A stretch of DNA of 64,000 nt from JAGNKE01 sp965230245 (GCA_965230245.1 OZ246000.1:2363156-2427155), one strand, 5' to 3'; positions 51,725 to 61,543 are shown, numbered from the stretch's first letter. The notes: generated from the letters alone by a model not told the origin. Program-made: numbers and translations.

Positions 51725-53305
51725 CTAAGCCGCTTCCTCATTCTCGACAATACGCGGGAACACACCTTCCGGCTTGTCAATCTCAGTACCTGACTTCAAC
51801 GCATAATCAGGATGAATATGCTTAAACAACCGCTCCCCTTCCGGCACTTTTAGTTGGTCAAGAAGCTTTGAAGCGGCTTCAGGAACAACCATTTGTACTG
51901 CAATAGCAATACAGCGGATAGCCTCAGCTAACTCGTAGAGGACTACCTTCATACGCTCGGGGTCTTCTTTCTTCAGTTTCCACGGAGCCATATTGTCAAT
52001 ATAACGATCACAATCTGTCACAGACTGCCAAATAATTGATAGAACTTCATTAAATTTAAAGGCATCCGCACGATGTCTAAGAAGATCTAATGTTACAGAA
52101 TGATCATACCAACTGCCCAACAAGACACTTTTCTCACTATCTACTTCACCCGTCTCAGGGAACTGCGCATCACAATTCTTGTAAATCATCGACAACGTCC
52201 GCTGCGCCAAGTTGCCCAGCCCGTTCGCCAGATCGGCATTGATACGCTTCACAACCAGCTCATGCGAGAAGTTCCCGTCCTGCCCGTGCGAGACCTCACG
52301 CATCAGGAAATACCGGATTTGATCCAGCCCGTACGTCTCTACCAGATCATCCGGCGAAAGGACATTCCCAACGGATTTGGACATTTTCGCCCCCGCCACA
52401 TTGATAAAACCGTGCGCAAAAATATGCTTCGGCAATTCGATATCCGCAGCTTTCAAAAATGCAGGCCAGTAAATCGCATGAAAACGGGTGATATCCTTAC
52501 CGATCACATGATACTGAGCGGGCCAGTATTTTTGAAACTCTTGTGAATCAATATCAGGATACCCAATCGCTGTAATATAATTCGTCAACGCATCAAGCCA
52601 GACATACATCACATGGTCTTCATCATCGGGAACGGGAATTCCCCATGTTAAGCGATCTTTGTGACGAGAAACGGAAAGGTCTTTTAAGCCCCCCTCCTGC
52701 TTCACAAAACTTCTGATCTCATTCAAACGCACATCAGGCATCACAAACGACGGATTACTCTCGTAATACTCCAGCAGAAAATCCGTATATTTGGAAAGTT
52801 TGAAGAAATAGCTCGCCTCTTCAACCCATTCGGCTTCCGTACCCAACGGGGTCAATTTCTGCCCCGTTGCAGGGTCTTCATTCAACTCGTCTTCGGTGAA
52901 ATACGCTTCCTCACGAACGGAATACCAGCCTTCATACTTCCCGAGATAAATATCCCCCTTCTCGACCAGTTTCTTCCAGATGGCCTGAGATGCTGCGTAA
53001 TGCCGCTCTTCGGTTGTGCGGATAAAATCATCATTGGAAATATTTAGGGTTTGCGTCATAGCCTCAAACGTCGCAGCGTTCTGATCGGCAAATTCTTTCG
53101 GCTGCATGCCATTTTGTTCGGCTGTTTTGGCAACCTTTTCACCATGCTCGTCGGTTCCGGTCAAAAACTTCACATCATAACCGTCGAGCCGCTTAAACCT
53201 TGCCATTACATCTGTCAAAATACTCTCATAAGCATGCCCTAAATGCGGCACACCGTTCACATATGATATCGCGGTTGTAATGAAAAACGGCTCTTTGTTA
53301 CTCAA
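51725..53305 (-). CDS. metG: methionyl-tRNA synthetase
   Basis: This 526-residue class I synthetase has ITTAISYVNGVPHLGHAYE (HIGH motif as HLGH), FLTGTDEHGEKV and the KMSKS loop AGAKMSKSVGNVLSP. No zinc-knuckle cysteines are seen in the connective peptide region, so this is the zinc-free form, and the C-terminal tRNA-binding extension is absent. It follows holB on the minus strand. Confidence 0.96.
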   Translation of the reverse strand: MSNKEPFFITTAISYVNGVPHLGHAYESILTDVMARFKRLDGYDVKFLTGTDEHGEKVAKTAEQNGMQPKEFADQNAATFEAMTQTLNISNDDFIRTTEERHYAASQAIWKKLVEKGDIYLGKYEGWYSVREEAYFTEDELNEDPATGQKLTPLGTEAEWVEEASYFFKLSKYTDFLLEYYESNPSFVMPDVRLNEIRSFVKQEGGLKDLSVSRHKDRLTWGIPVPDDEDHVMYVWLDALTNYITAIGYPDIDSQEFQKYWPAQYHVIGKDITRFHAIYWPAFLKAADIELPKHIFAHGFINVAGAKMSKSVGNVLSPDDLVETYGLDQIRYFLMREVSHGQDGNFSHELVVKRINADLANGLGNLAQRTLSMIYKNCDAQFPETGEVDSEKSVLLGSWYDHSVTLDLLRHRADAFKFNEVLSIIWQSVTDCDRYIDNMAPWKLKKEDPERMKVVLYELAEAIRCIAIAVQMVVPEAASKLLDQLKVPEGERLFKHIHPDYALKSGTEIDKPEGVFPRIVENEEAA

Positions 53306-53353
53306 TGCCCTGCCCTTTCGCGTCGCTGGTAATTTCGTTCTAATAACAAACGT

Positions 53354-54538
53354 TTATTGGCTTATCACAAGAAACGCGCTGCGTACAGTTTCACGACGCT
53401 CCAGATTGGAAAAATCGGTGCGGTCAAAATGCGCCTTCAAGTCATCACAGATTTTTAACAGGGCTTGAAGAGAGGATGACAGGTAAAACTCACGCAGACC
53501 CTCATCATCCATATATTCGGGCAGGCTGGTCTCTCCGCGGGCTTTTGCAAATAAAAGCTGGCGGAACGTCCATAGAAAAATGGAAGTAAACAGGGCGTAC
53601 TTCTTTTCCATGCCGGCCCCATGAAAACCGTTGGCAAAATCATGAATTTGCGGCCACAGCGCATCCGGCTTCGTACTAATCAAATCAAGAGTGGCATAGT
53701 AAAGTGATATCCCGCCCTGTTCAGCGAACTCCAAAGCACGCCCGACACTTCCTTCCGCATAGGAAGAAATCATCAATAAATCACGCCCTGAATAGGAATG
53801 CCCCTGCCGCGCTAGCAGGTCACTGATAACATCAGGTTTAAGCGGATTAAATTGAAGGACACGCGCCCGCGATCGAATGGTCGGAACCAACTCTCCTAGT
53901 CGATGCGTGATCAAAACCAGCATCACCTTCTCTGGTGGCTCTTCCAGAATCTTCAAAATCGCGTTCTGCGCACTAACGGTCATCGTATCGGCATCCTCAA
54001 CGATAACCACACGCCAGCCCCCTTCCGAAGCCGTCTTACGGAGGAACGGCGCGATCTTACGCACGCTCGCAACATCCAACTGCGCCTTGCGGCTACTATT
54101 GGATGCATTCATACCCCGTTCAACATAAAGCAAATCGGGGTATGCCCCCGAAGCCACACGGGTAAACACAGGATCATCCGGCACGACTTCCATGGTTTCG
54201 GGCACGAAAACCTCTTCATCGCCGCCGAACAAACTGTCCTGATTGGGGTCACCCTTACCGTATTTGAAAAGAAAACGCGCAAAACGAAAGGCAAATGTCG
54301 CCTTCCCGACGCCCTTCAAGCCTGAGAAGATAAGAGCATGGGGCAAATGCCCTTTTTCAAACATCTCCAAAAGACGTTTTTCTTGCCCTCCACAAGAATA
54401 ACAGATGGAAGAAAGCCGTGGTTCTGGTAGCCCTTGCGCCGCTAGACGATCCACCTGCGAACCGATATCAAGATCATCAGGAAAAAAACCTGAATCATCG
54501 TCATCGACAGGGGTATCGTCAGTTCCAAATAAATCCAT
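53354..54538 (-). CDS. holB: DNA polymerase III delta' subunit
   Basis: HolB is part of the clamp loader. The 394-residue AAA+ protein has the P-loop FSGLKGVGKATFA, the DADTMTVSAQNAILKILEEPP region (the SRC-type helix and Walker B region), ITHRLGELVPTIRSR with sensor residues, and a helical C-terminal collar domain. It lies between tmk and metG, as in most Alphaproteobacteria. It is longer than the E. coli protein, with an acidic N-terminal extension of about 55 residues. Confidence 0.93.
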   Translation of the reverse strand: MDLFGTDDTPVDDDDSGFFPDDLDIGSQVDRLAAQGLPEPRLSSICYSCGGQEKRLLEMFEKGHLPHALIFSGLKGVGKATFAFRFARFLFKYGKGDPNQDSLFGGDEEVFVPETMEVVPDDPVFTRVASGAYPDLLYVERGMNASNSSRKAQLDVASVRKIAPFLRKTASEGGWRVVIVEDADTMTVSAQNAILKILEEPPEKVMLVLITHRLGELVPTIRSRARVLQFNPLKPDVISDLLARQGHSYSGRDLLMISSYAEGSVGRALEFAEQGGISLYYATLDLISTKPDALWPQIHDFANGFHGAGMEKKYALFTSIFLWTFRQLLFAKARGETSLPEYMDDEGLREFYLSSSLQALLKICDDLKAHFDRTDFSNLERRETVRSAFLVISQ

Positions 54539-54553
54539 ACGAAAAAGTTTACA

Positions 54554-55213
54554 TCAAAGGTGTTTGAAAATCACCTCTTTGATCTGCGCCGCGATATCCT
54601 CAGTAGACTGGGACGCATCAATCACATGACAACGCTTAGAGTCACTCTTTGCAATGTCGAGGAAACCGTCGCGCACCTTTTGGTGAAACGACAAATCAAG
54701 TTTCTCGAAACGGTCTTCTGTTGTCTCCCCACCGTGTCCTTCGGACGCCAAACGTTTGGTAGAGCGACGCAAACCCACCTCGGGATCAATATCGAGAATA
54801 AATGTTAGATCAGGCTGAATATCACCCAGAACTTCCTGTGACAAAGTCTTAATCTTTTCAATAGGAAGCCCACGCCCGTATCCTTGATAGGCAAGGGTGG
54901 AATCAGAAAAACGGTCACAAATAACAATTTTTTCCAACTCGAGAGCGGGCTTTACAACGCGCTCAACATGAAGAGAACGTGCGGCCAAAAGCAAAAGAAC
55001 TTCCGACATCGCACTCCACATCTCCTTGCCCTGCCGAACCAGAAGCCCGCGAATACGTTCACCTTCTGCCGTTCCACCTGGCTCGCGGGTCGTGATAACC
55101 TTATAACCTTCTTCTGTAAGCAGGTTGCCAAGCCTGTTGATCTGCGTTGTCTTTCCGGCACCTTCACCGCCCTCAAGCGTGATAAAAAGGGTCTTCTTGT
55201 GATACTGAATCAT
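54554..55213 (-). CDS. tmk: thymidylate kinase
   Basis: Tmk phosphorylates dTMP to dTDP. The 219-residue protein has the P-loop FITLEGGEGAGKTTQI, the TREPGGTAEGERIRGLL segment, the DRFSDSTLAYQGYGRGL motif (DRY/H equivalent) and a LID region around LRRSTKRL. It lies between the carboxypeptidase gene and holB on the minus strand with short gaps of 15-17 bases, so one transcript is likely. Confidence 0.96.
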   Translation of the reverse strand: MIQYHKKTLFITLEGGEGAGKTTQINRLGNLLTEEGYKVITTREPGGTAEGERIRGLLVRQGKEMWSAMSEVLLLLAARSLHVERVVKPALELEKIVICDRFSDSTLAYQGYGRGLPIEKIKTLSQEVLGDIQPDLTFILDIDPEVGLRRSTKRLASEGHGGETTEDRFEKLDLSFHQKVRDGFLDIAKSDSKRCHVIDASQSTEDIAAQIKEVIFKHL

Positions 55214-55230
55214 ACTGTGATCTTCTGTCC

Positions 55231-56388
55231 TTAGCCTCTAATAAGTAACACGGCCTTATCGAGTATTTTTCCGAAAAAGCCCTTCTCTTGCACATCGGCA
55301 CCGGCTACAAGTGGGATTTCAACACCTTCACTGTCAGGAACGGAGATAGAAATAGTTCCGACCTGCTCGCCCGTCTTAACCGGAGCGACCAAGGGCGATT
55401 TATAACTAACTTCAACCTTTACGTCACCCTCATAAATTTTCGGGATTGTCATGGAGACGCTTTTCTGCGGCAACAAGGGCACTCTTTCAACCTGCCCCAT
55501 TGCAACAGGCGCAGTCTCGACAGCGGCCTTATTCTCTTCAAAAAACGAGACAATGGAAAACGCGTTTAATCCCCAGAGTAGCAACTTCGCAGATTCATCT
55601 GCGCGCTCTTGCTTGTCTTTCATCCCGTTCAAGACAGCAATCACGCGTCGACCGTCATCATTCACACCGGACGCCATCAAACCGTAACCGGCTGCTTCTG
55701 TATGCCCCGTCTTGATACCGTCCGCGCCGATATCACGGTAAAGCAAAGGATTTCGGTTACCTTGTTTAATATCAGAAAAGGTAAACTCCAGCTCTGAATA
55801 ATAATGATAATACTCTGGGAAATTTTCAATCAGCTTTTGCCCCAAAATCGCGAGATCACGCACCGTAGAATAATGGTTATCATCAGGCCAACCGCTTGCA
55901 TTCACAAAATTGCTGCTGGTCATGCCCAGCTCTTGCGCCTTCTGGTTGAGCGCAACCGCAAAGCCATCCTCCGTACCTGCGATCCCTTCAGCTAGAACAA
56001 TCGTAGCATCGTTTCCGGACTGAATAATCACACCGCGGATAAGATCTTCAACATTGACCTTCTTGCCAACAGGAACCCACATCTTAGACCCCTGCATCTT
56101 CCAAGCCTTTTCACTGACGTAAAGCTCATCATCAAGCTTGAGGTCTCCGCTTTTGAGCGCCTCAAAAACGAGATACATTGTAATCACCTTGCTCATGGAT
56201 GAGGTCGGCACCTGAACATCGGCGTTCTTGGCAAACAGCACATCTCCGGTTTCATAATCAACGACGATCGCCTGCTCGGCTGTCGTTTTGATCGTATCGG
56301 CAATCGAGGATTCTGCATGTCCCGACAAAGGAAAAATCAATAATCCAAGTGTTAATGCGTAAGAAGTGAGAAGTCTCATTTGTGTCAT
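55231..56388 (-). CDS. dacA: D-alanyl-D-alanine carboxypeptidase, PBP5/6 type
   Basis: The 385-residue protein has a signal peptide (cleaved near GHA at about 25) and the penicillin-binding motifs SxxK (S64-M-S-K67), SGN (QSGND) and KTG (IKTGHTEAAG). A PBP5-type C-terminal beta domain follows. The final helix (KILDKAVLLI) could be a membrane-associating amphipathic anchor. It trims the terminal D-Ala of peptidoglycan stem peptides. Gene order mltB-rlpA-dacA-tmk-holB-metG is typical of Alphaproteobacteria. Confidence 0.95.
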   Translation of the reverse strand: MTQMRLLTSYALTLGLLIFPLSGHAESSIADTIKTTAEQAIVVDYETGDVLFAKNADVQVPTSSMSKVITMYLVFEALKSGDLKLDDELYVSEKAWKMQGSKMWVPVGKKVNVEDLIRGVIIQSGNDATIVLAEGIAGTEDGFAVALNQKAQELGMTSSNFVNASGWPDDNHYSTVRDLAILGQKLIENFPEYYHYYSELEFTFSDIKQGNRNPLLYRDIGADGIKTGHTEAAGYGLMASGVNDDGRRVIAVLNGMKDKQERADESAKLLLWGLNAFSIVSFFEENKAAVETAPVAMGQVERVPLLPQKSVSMTIPKIYEGDVKVEVSYKSPLVAPVKTGEQVGTISISVPDSEGVEIPLVAGADVQEKGFFGKILDKAVLLIRG

Positions 56389-56414
56389 AATATCCGTCTT
56401 TTGCTTTTGTGATA

Positions 56415-57380
56415 TCAGTCGATGATTATAATGGCCTGCTCACGGCCGCCTTCGTGAAGGGTTTTTAGAATATTATCAGCCTCACGCACGGTCTTGGCCG
56501 GAATTCTGACCCTGTAGTAATGCTTTCCTTCAATCTGAATCGGGTACACTCCGACATTATTGAACCCGCCAACCGAATTTGCAAAATTTCTGGCATTTTG
56601 TTCAACGCCGAATGATGCCAACTGAACATATATACTCGTCGGACCAACGGGCTTCTTTTTAAGAACAGCATCCGGATAAAGCACACCGTTCTTCATATGT
56701 ACCGGCACCGGCTCCTCGGCTTCTGCAGTTTGCACAACAGATTGCGGCGCATCAGGTTTACGCCCGATCGTTTGTGGAACGGAAGAAACCGACGCCATGC
56801 GCGTTTCCGGTGTATTCTTCTTACGATTAAGCGGAATTTCTTCCCCATGCGTACTTAACCCTTGTTTGGCCATAGAAGCAATACGGGCACTTTCCGCTTG
56901 CAACAACTGGACGCGCACTTTTGCCACACCCTGATTTTTAAATCCGAGAAGCTCCGCCCCCTTTTTGGAAATATCAATAATACGGCTATGAGCAAACGGC
57001 CCACGGTCATTCACGCGTAAAACCAGTGAACGCCCGTTCTCGAGATTGGTAACACGCACCAAGCTTGGCATCGGTAAGGTTTTATGGGCTGCGGTAAGCT
57101 CGTACATATCAAACCGTTCACCATTCGCAGTGTACTTGCCATGGAATCCTGGGCCATACCACGACGCAATACCCGTCTGGTCGTATTGAGCATATTCTTG
57201 CGGATAATATTTGATGCCCTTGATCGTGTAAGGAGAACCGACCTTGTAACTGCCGACACTTTTGCCGCCACCATCGGGAATTTTCTTCGCAACATGCGAG
57301 GCAAGCTGTATTTCAGAACACCCTCCTAAAACGAGGATCATGAGACAGTAGGTAAAGGTTTTAAGACATAAAAATTTCAT
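56415..57380 (-). CDS. rlpA: RlpA septal ring lytic transglycosylase lipoprotein
   Basis: The protein of about 321 residues has a lipoprotein signal with lipobox LGGC (Cys at about 20), a double-psi beta-barrel domain (GIASWYGPGFHGKYTANGE, LRVNDRGPFAHSRIIDIS) and a C-terminal SPOR domain (about 245-320) that binds denuded septal glycan. RlpA cuts glycan strands lacking stem peptides, which are produced partly by amidases. The ATG at 57380 is preferred over a TTG at 57392. Confidence 0.94.
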   Translation of the reverse strand: MKFLCLKTFTYCLMILVLGGCSEIQLASHVAKKIPDGGGKSVGSYKVGSPYTIKGIKYYPQEYAQYDQTGIASWYGPGFHGKYTANGERFDMYELTAAHKTLPMPSLVRVTNLENGRSLVLRVNDRGPFAHSRIIDISKKGAELLGFKNQGVAKVRVQLLQAESARIASMAKQGLSTHGEEIPLNRKKNTPETRMASVSSVPQTIGRKPDAPQSVVQTAEAEEPVPVHMKNGVLYPDAVLKKKPVGPTSIYVQLASFGVEQNARNFANSVGGFNNVGVYPIQIEGKHYYRVRIPAKTVREADNILKTLHEGGREQAIIIID

Positions 57381-57429
57381 TAAGCACTTCAAATAAACAA
57401 TCGTTTCAACACAATACTACTTGGTGACA

Positions 57430-58410
57430 CTACTTAGTCGCAGCAATCGCATCCGCCAACGTTCCGACGCTAACCGCAAAATAATGGGAACGGTTCCATT
57501 TCATAATTACATTGAAATTATGATAAACCAGATACGCTGGGCCTTTGAGACCGTCAGGCGCAATAACGGATGCCTTCATCCCATCCACAACAGGAATATC
57601 CCCTCCCCCCGGAAGTTTAATGCCGATCTTGTCCCATTCCGATAAAGACTTCTTGGTATCCGTACCCAGCAAGGAAGAAGAAAACTTCGCCGGTAACTGA
57701 ACAGGCCGCCCCCATCTCTCATCTTCGCGCCAGCCACTGCGGCTCAAATAATTTGCGGTCGAAGCAAAAACATCAGGAAGACTGGTCCAGATATCCCGCT
57801 TCCCATCACCATTTTCGTCTACCGCAAAAGCATGAAAACTGGATGGCATGAACTGGTTTTGCCCCATGGCTCCCGCCCATGACCCCTTCATATTCTTTAA
57901 ATCAATATGCCCGGCATCAAGAATTTTAAGCGCCGAAATCAATTCACTACGGAAAAAGGCGCCTCTTCGCCCGTCATAAGCAAGAGTAGCGAGTGAAGGC
58001 ACAACACCGAAACCACCCGTGTTATTACCATAGCTCGTCTCAATCCCCCATAAAGAAACAATATACGCAGCAGGTACGCCGTATTTGGCCGCAGTGCTTT
58101 CCAACAACTCACGGTGTTTTTTATAAAGCCTGCGCCCCTGATCGATGCGCCCCTGTGTAATAACACGTTGCTTGTACTGTGCAAATGTCATCTTGCCTTC
58201 GGGCTGCTTCCTATCTAGCTCGATAACACGAGAAATCGGCTCCACGCCCTTGAAAGCGTCATCCAGAAGATCCTTCGAAATTCCTTGTTTAGCGGCGTCT
58301 TTTTTAAACTCCTTGAGCCAACTCTCGAATTTTTCATCTGCCATAGCGTGCTCTGGTAGCAGTAAAAAACAAAGACCTAAAATCCCTAAAACAAGCTTTT
58401 TCAGTGGCAT
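57430..58410 (-). CDS. mltB: MltB-like lytic murein transglycosylase
   Basis: The 326-residue protein has a signal peptide (cleaved near AMA at about 24) and the MltB/SLT_2 fold. The catalytic Glu lies in SLWGIETSYGN, with GGFGVVPSLATLAYDGRR and AGAMGQNQFMPSSF nearby. DENGDGKRDIWTS resembles the EF-hand-like calcium loop of Slt35. No lipobox is seen, so it is periplasmic and soluble. It precedes rlpA in the same direction and both act on glycan strands. Confidence 0.93.
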   Translation of the reverse strand: MPLKKLVLGILGLCFLLLPEHAMADEKFESWLKEFKKDAAKQGISKDLLDDAFKGVEPISRVIELDRKQPEGKMTFAQYKQRVITQGRIDQGRRLYKKHRELLESTAAKYGVPAAYIVSLWGIETSYGNNTGGFGVVPSLATLAYDGRRGAFFRSELISALKILDAGHIDLKNMKGSWAGAMGQNQFMPSSFHAFAVDENGDGKRDIWTSLPDVFASTANYLSRSGWREDERWGRPVQLPAKFSSSLLGTDTKKSLSEWDKIGIKLPGGGDIPVVDGMKASVIAPDGLKGPAYLVYHNFNVIMKWNRSHYFAVSVGTLADAIAATK

Positions 58411-58438
58411 GGAGTGGCTTCCCTTTCAAACCGGTATA

Positions 58439-58873
58439 TCAATCAGAAATATCATCTGACTCGTATAATTTTGACATGACCTCAAAGATAAAGGCCGTAC
58501 TCCATCCGAACAAGATAAAACCGTTCGCGGATTGAAAAGAACTCACAAGCCGCCAGTCTTTATCTAAAATAACATCTCCAAATCCAACCGTCGTAAAGGT
58601 AGACGTTGAAAAATAAAGAGCGGTTTCAAAATCCGGCAACACGTCAATGTAAAGGTAAAAGAACGCCCACAGCCAAATTTGCACGATATGGGCGCAGAAA
58701 ATTACAATCACGGCGATAATCAGCATCGGCACTTTCCAAGACCGTCCGAAACGCAGGCGTATTACGTTTTCATATTGGCTGTGCAACTGAATAAGGCGGT
58801 CAAGTACGACAGCATGGATAACAACGGTAATAATGATAAGAACGGCACCGATAAGAAGCTGGTCTAGGAACAT
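58439..58873 (-). CDS. two-pore-helix potassium channel
   Basis: This 144-residue membrane protein has about three hydrophobic helices and the selectivity filter TVGFGD between the last two, in a segment like ion-channel-2 domains (PF07885). The helix before the filter contains ALYFSTSTFTTVGFGDV. No regulatory RCK domain is attached. It sits 28 bases upstream of mltB. It probably conducts potassium as a tetramer. Confidence 0.85.
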   Translation of the reverse strand: MFLDQLLIGAVLIIITVVIHAVVLDRLIQLHSQYENVIRLRFGRSWKVPMLIIAVIVIFCAHIVQIWLWAFFYLYIDVLPDFETALYFSTSTFTTVGFGDVILDKDWRLVSSFQSANGFILFGWSTAFIFEVMSKLYESDDISD

Positions 58874-58973
58874 TGGCGTTTTTTTCGCATTAAGGACTGG
58901 ACGATACGATTAAAAATAGATACAAAATGATGGCTTTGTCGAGGGCTTACACCAAATGCTCTCATGATCCTGT

Positions 58974-59063
58974 GGAGGAGTGGCAGAGCGGTTGAATGCA
59001 CCGGTCTTGAAAACCGGCATGGGTGCAAGCCCATCGTGGGTTCGAATCCCACCTCCTCCGCCA
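58974..59063 (+). tRNA. tRNA-Ser(UGA)
   Basis: The acceptor arms GGAGGAG and CTCCTCC pair over seven bases. The anticodon stem CCGGT/ACCGG encloses the loop CTTGAAA with anticodon TGA (59008-59010). A long variable arm (ATGGGTGCAAGCCCAT) marks a class II serine tRNA, the T-arm is GTGGG-TTCGAAT-CCCAC, and the CCA end is encoded. Length is 90 bases with CCA. Confidence 0.97.
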
Positions 59064-59163
59064 TAACTGCCGACGCAAATGTTATCCTCAAAAGCTCAGA
59101 TAGAATTTGGGACATACATATTTTGGATAACAATAACAACCATAGAATTTCAAGGTTGAGCCT

Positions 59164-59661
59164 ATGACAAAGTTTCTCTTTAAAGCCAACGATGATGTTA
59201 TCTCGCATTGCACATGTCCCGCAGGAGAAGCCCGCGCAATGTCGACAGCACAGCTTGATTGCCCTTGGTGCGGTTGCGGCTGGCTAATCCCTTGCGTGAA
59301 ATGCGGCAAGTCATTTACCTACGGTGTGATAAAAGAAACGGATATGGACATTATGGACATCGCGCGTACGGAAGTGAAAGCCAGAAACCTGACAGATCAC
59401 ATCACAGAAGAAGACATCAAGGATTGGGCCAAAGCCATGGCAGAGGACTTCAACCGCTTTGATGTCGGTCAAAAAGTCATTTACCTCGACGGAAGCTACT
59501 TCCCTTTAGATGCAAAAAACATCGAATTCGACGGTTATTTCGCGCATCATAAACTGGAGACGCTCCCACATGCAGAGGCCATCAAGAATCCGTCAAAGCT
59601 CAAAGAAATTCTCTACAACAAGGATTACTGGTTCGAGCGTGAACTGCCCGAGCGCGAGTAA
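59164..59661 (+). CDS. cysteine-rich conserved hypothetical protein
   Basis: The 165-residue soluble protein has seven cysteines in its first 50 residues: CTC at 16-18, then CPWCGC at 33-38 and CVKC at 44-47, a double zinc-knuckle arrangement. The rest is helical and acidic with no recognised fold. An AAGG site precedes the ATG. Similar proteins with a CPWCG-then-CVKC pair may exist in other Alphaproteobacteria, but no function is known to me. It is a single plus-strand gene between tRNA-Ser and a minus-strand ligase gene. Confidence 0.65.
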   Translation: MTKFLFKANDDVISHCTCPAGEARAMSTAQLDCPWCGCGWLIPCVKCGKSFTYGVIKETDMDIMDIARTEVKARNLTDHITEEDIKDWAKAMAEDFNRFDVGQKVIYLDGSYFPLDAKNIEFDGYFAHHKLETLPHAEAIKNPSKLKEILYNKDYWFERELPERE

Positions 59662-59684
59662 GAACTCACAAGATTAAAGGCAAA

Positions 59685-61418
59685 TCACGCATCACGAGCA
59701 ATAGACTGCGGAAACAGGAAGTTAATGAAGCTCTCCGCCAATGGCCGCGCATCGTAATTTGCAAGTTGCGGACGCTCATTCGCTGCCAAAATGACATACT
59801 TATTATGTTTGGGAGACTCGACAATCAGATCAAGCCCCGTAACAGGCAAATCCAGAATTCGTGCAGCCTTTTTAGCAACACGGATCAACTCGGGGTGCAG
59901 CTCATCCGTTACATCATGGATCGTGCCACCGAAGTGATAATTTACGGATTTACGAACCTGCACTTCTTGGCCTTTGGACAAAACATCATCAAGCGTTAGT
60001 CCCTCATTCTGTACTGTACGACGAAGCTCATGATCAATGGGGATACGGCTTTCCCCGTGTGATGCGTGCTCCCGGCGGCGGCTCTGCTTCTGAACCAACT
60101 CATAAACGGTGAGTTTTCCATCCCCTATGATGACAGGCGGCTTACGAACGGCAGCCGCGACAACATCATTGTTGATAACAATAATCCGCAAATCCTGACC
60201 GTTGACCATCTGCTCAAGCAAAACCTTATTCCCGACCTGCCGCGCAGAATCGATTGCATTCGCCAACTCATTCTTGGTCTTGATATCTATCGTGATGCCT
60301 GCTCCCTTCTCACCGTAAGACGGCTTCACAACAACACAGCCGTATTTTTGCAAGAATGACTGGTTTTCGTAGGGCTTTGAGGCAACATGCTGGTCGGGAA
60401 CATTCAGCCCCGCATTCTTAAGCAAGCGTGTTGTTGTACTTTTATCCGTGCAGCGGCTCATGGCAATCGAAGATGTCAGCTCCGATAAAGACTCGCGGCA
60501 GGTTATGCCCGTACCGCCGAATGAAAGCCGGTAATAATTATCAACAGTATCCAGAACATCAACACGAATACCTCTGCGCCGTGCCTCATTGACAATCAGC
60601 ATGGACGTATGACTAAGCCCCTCTTCAATTTCCGTACCGGAAAAAAGAGTCTCGTTAATGGCATTCTTATTCTTGATACAGAAAACAGGAATCTGAACAA
60701 AACCCAGCTTCTTGTAGAGTTCAATCGCCTGAGCATTACTGTGTAAAACCGATAAATCCGTAAACCGTCTGCCCTCGCCCTGATAATAATTCAAAACATG
60801 CTGTAAAAGATGCAGCCCTACACCGGGGTGCGTTGCTTGCGGATCAACTGCCAGACACCAAAGGCTGGAACCGTCTTCCGGATCATCCATAGCCAGTTTG
60901 TGATCAATTCCCATAGCTGTAGCAATTATCGCATCCGTATCGTCATCGACGGCCACCCAGTATTTTATAGAATCACAATGCCCGCTGGATTCAAACATAT
61001 CGATATCAACCGGCACCATCTTACGGGAGTTATAAATGCGATTTATATCGTCCAAGTCTTGTTTCAGATTGGCCAGACGTATAGTAAACGCCCCCTGCTC
61101 TTTCTTAATTGGCGTAAACTGATCCAGAAACAACCGGAACGTATAAGATGGATCGATAAAAAGATGTTGTGGTGCTTCCGAAATAACAACCTGCGGATCC
61201 CGCAGATACAAGGCAATATCGCGAGTACGATCCTTTTCATCGCCAAGAACTTTAGCAATTGCCGTGTTATCTCTAAAAGTATGACCAAAAATCAATCGCC
61301 CCCACCCACACTCAACTATAACATTTTCAAGTGGTAAAGGTGCAGGCTCACCCCAATTTTTTAAACTTGGCGAATTCTCAAGATCGATAAAATTATTTTC
61401 TGCAGACTTTGTACTCAT
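59685..61418 (-). CDS. GNAT plus ATP-grasp ligase, N-acetylglutaminylglutamine synthetase-like
   Basis: The 577-residue protein joins an N-terminal GNAT acetyltransferase domain (about 105-260, with PGVGLHLLQHVLNYY and SNAQAIELYKKLGF) to a C-terminal ATP-grasp ligase (about 300-570, VVVKPSYGEKGAGI, LLEQMVNGQDLRIIVIN). This architecture matches Ngg, which makes the osmolyte precursor N-acetylglutaminylglutamine. Its usual partner, an AsnO-type amidotransferase, is not in the window. Cyanophycin-like or glutathione-like ligases share the ATP-grasp part, so the substrate is uncertain. Confidence 0.78.
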   Translation of the reverse strand: MSTKSAENNFIDLENSPSLKNWGEPAPLPLENVIVECGWGRLIFGHTFRDNTAIAKVLGDEKDRTRDIALYLRDPQVVISEAPQHLFIDPSYTFRLFLDQFTPIKKEQGAFTIRLANLKQDLDDINRIYNSRKMVPVDIDMFESSGHCDSIKYWVAVDDDTDAIIATAMGIDHKLAMDDPEDGSSLWCLAVDPQATHPGVGLHLLQHVLNYYQGEGRRFTDLSVLHSNAQAIELYKKLGFVQIPVFCIKNKNAINETLFSGTEIEEGLSHTSMLIVNEARRRGIRVDVLDTVDNYYRLSFGGTGITCRESLSELTSSIAMSRCTDKSTTTRLLKNAGLNVPDQHVASKPYENQSFLQKYGCVVVKPSYGEKGAGITIDIKTKNELANAIDSARQVGNKVLLEQMVNGQDLRIIVINNDVVAAAVRKPPVIIGDGKLTVYELVQKQSRRREHASHGESRIPIDHELRRTVQNEGLTLDDVLSKGQEVQVRKSVNYHFGGTIHDVTDELHPELIRVAKKAARILDLPVTGLDLIVESPKHNKYVILAANERPQLANYDARPLAESFINFLFPQSIARDA

Positions 61419-61543
61419 AACAACCTTTTTTTAGGAGAGCTCGTAACTAAATATAAAATAAGGAAAAATGCAAGATGTAGTATCGAATAGCACACGCTAC
61501 AAACAAATACGAATTTGAAGCAGAAAAAATAAGTATTGACCAA

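Noticed and set aside
58864..59208. Minus-strand 114-residue frame containing MAEEVGFEPT across the tRNA-Ser gene
   Set aside because: This is the well-known spurious reading of a tRNA-Ser on its reverse strand; the region is explained by the tRNA and the start of the channel gene.
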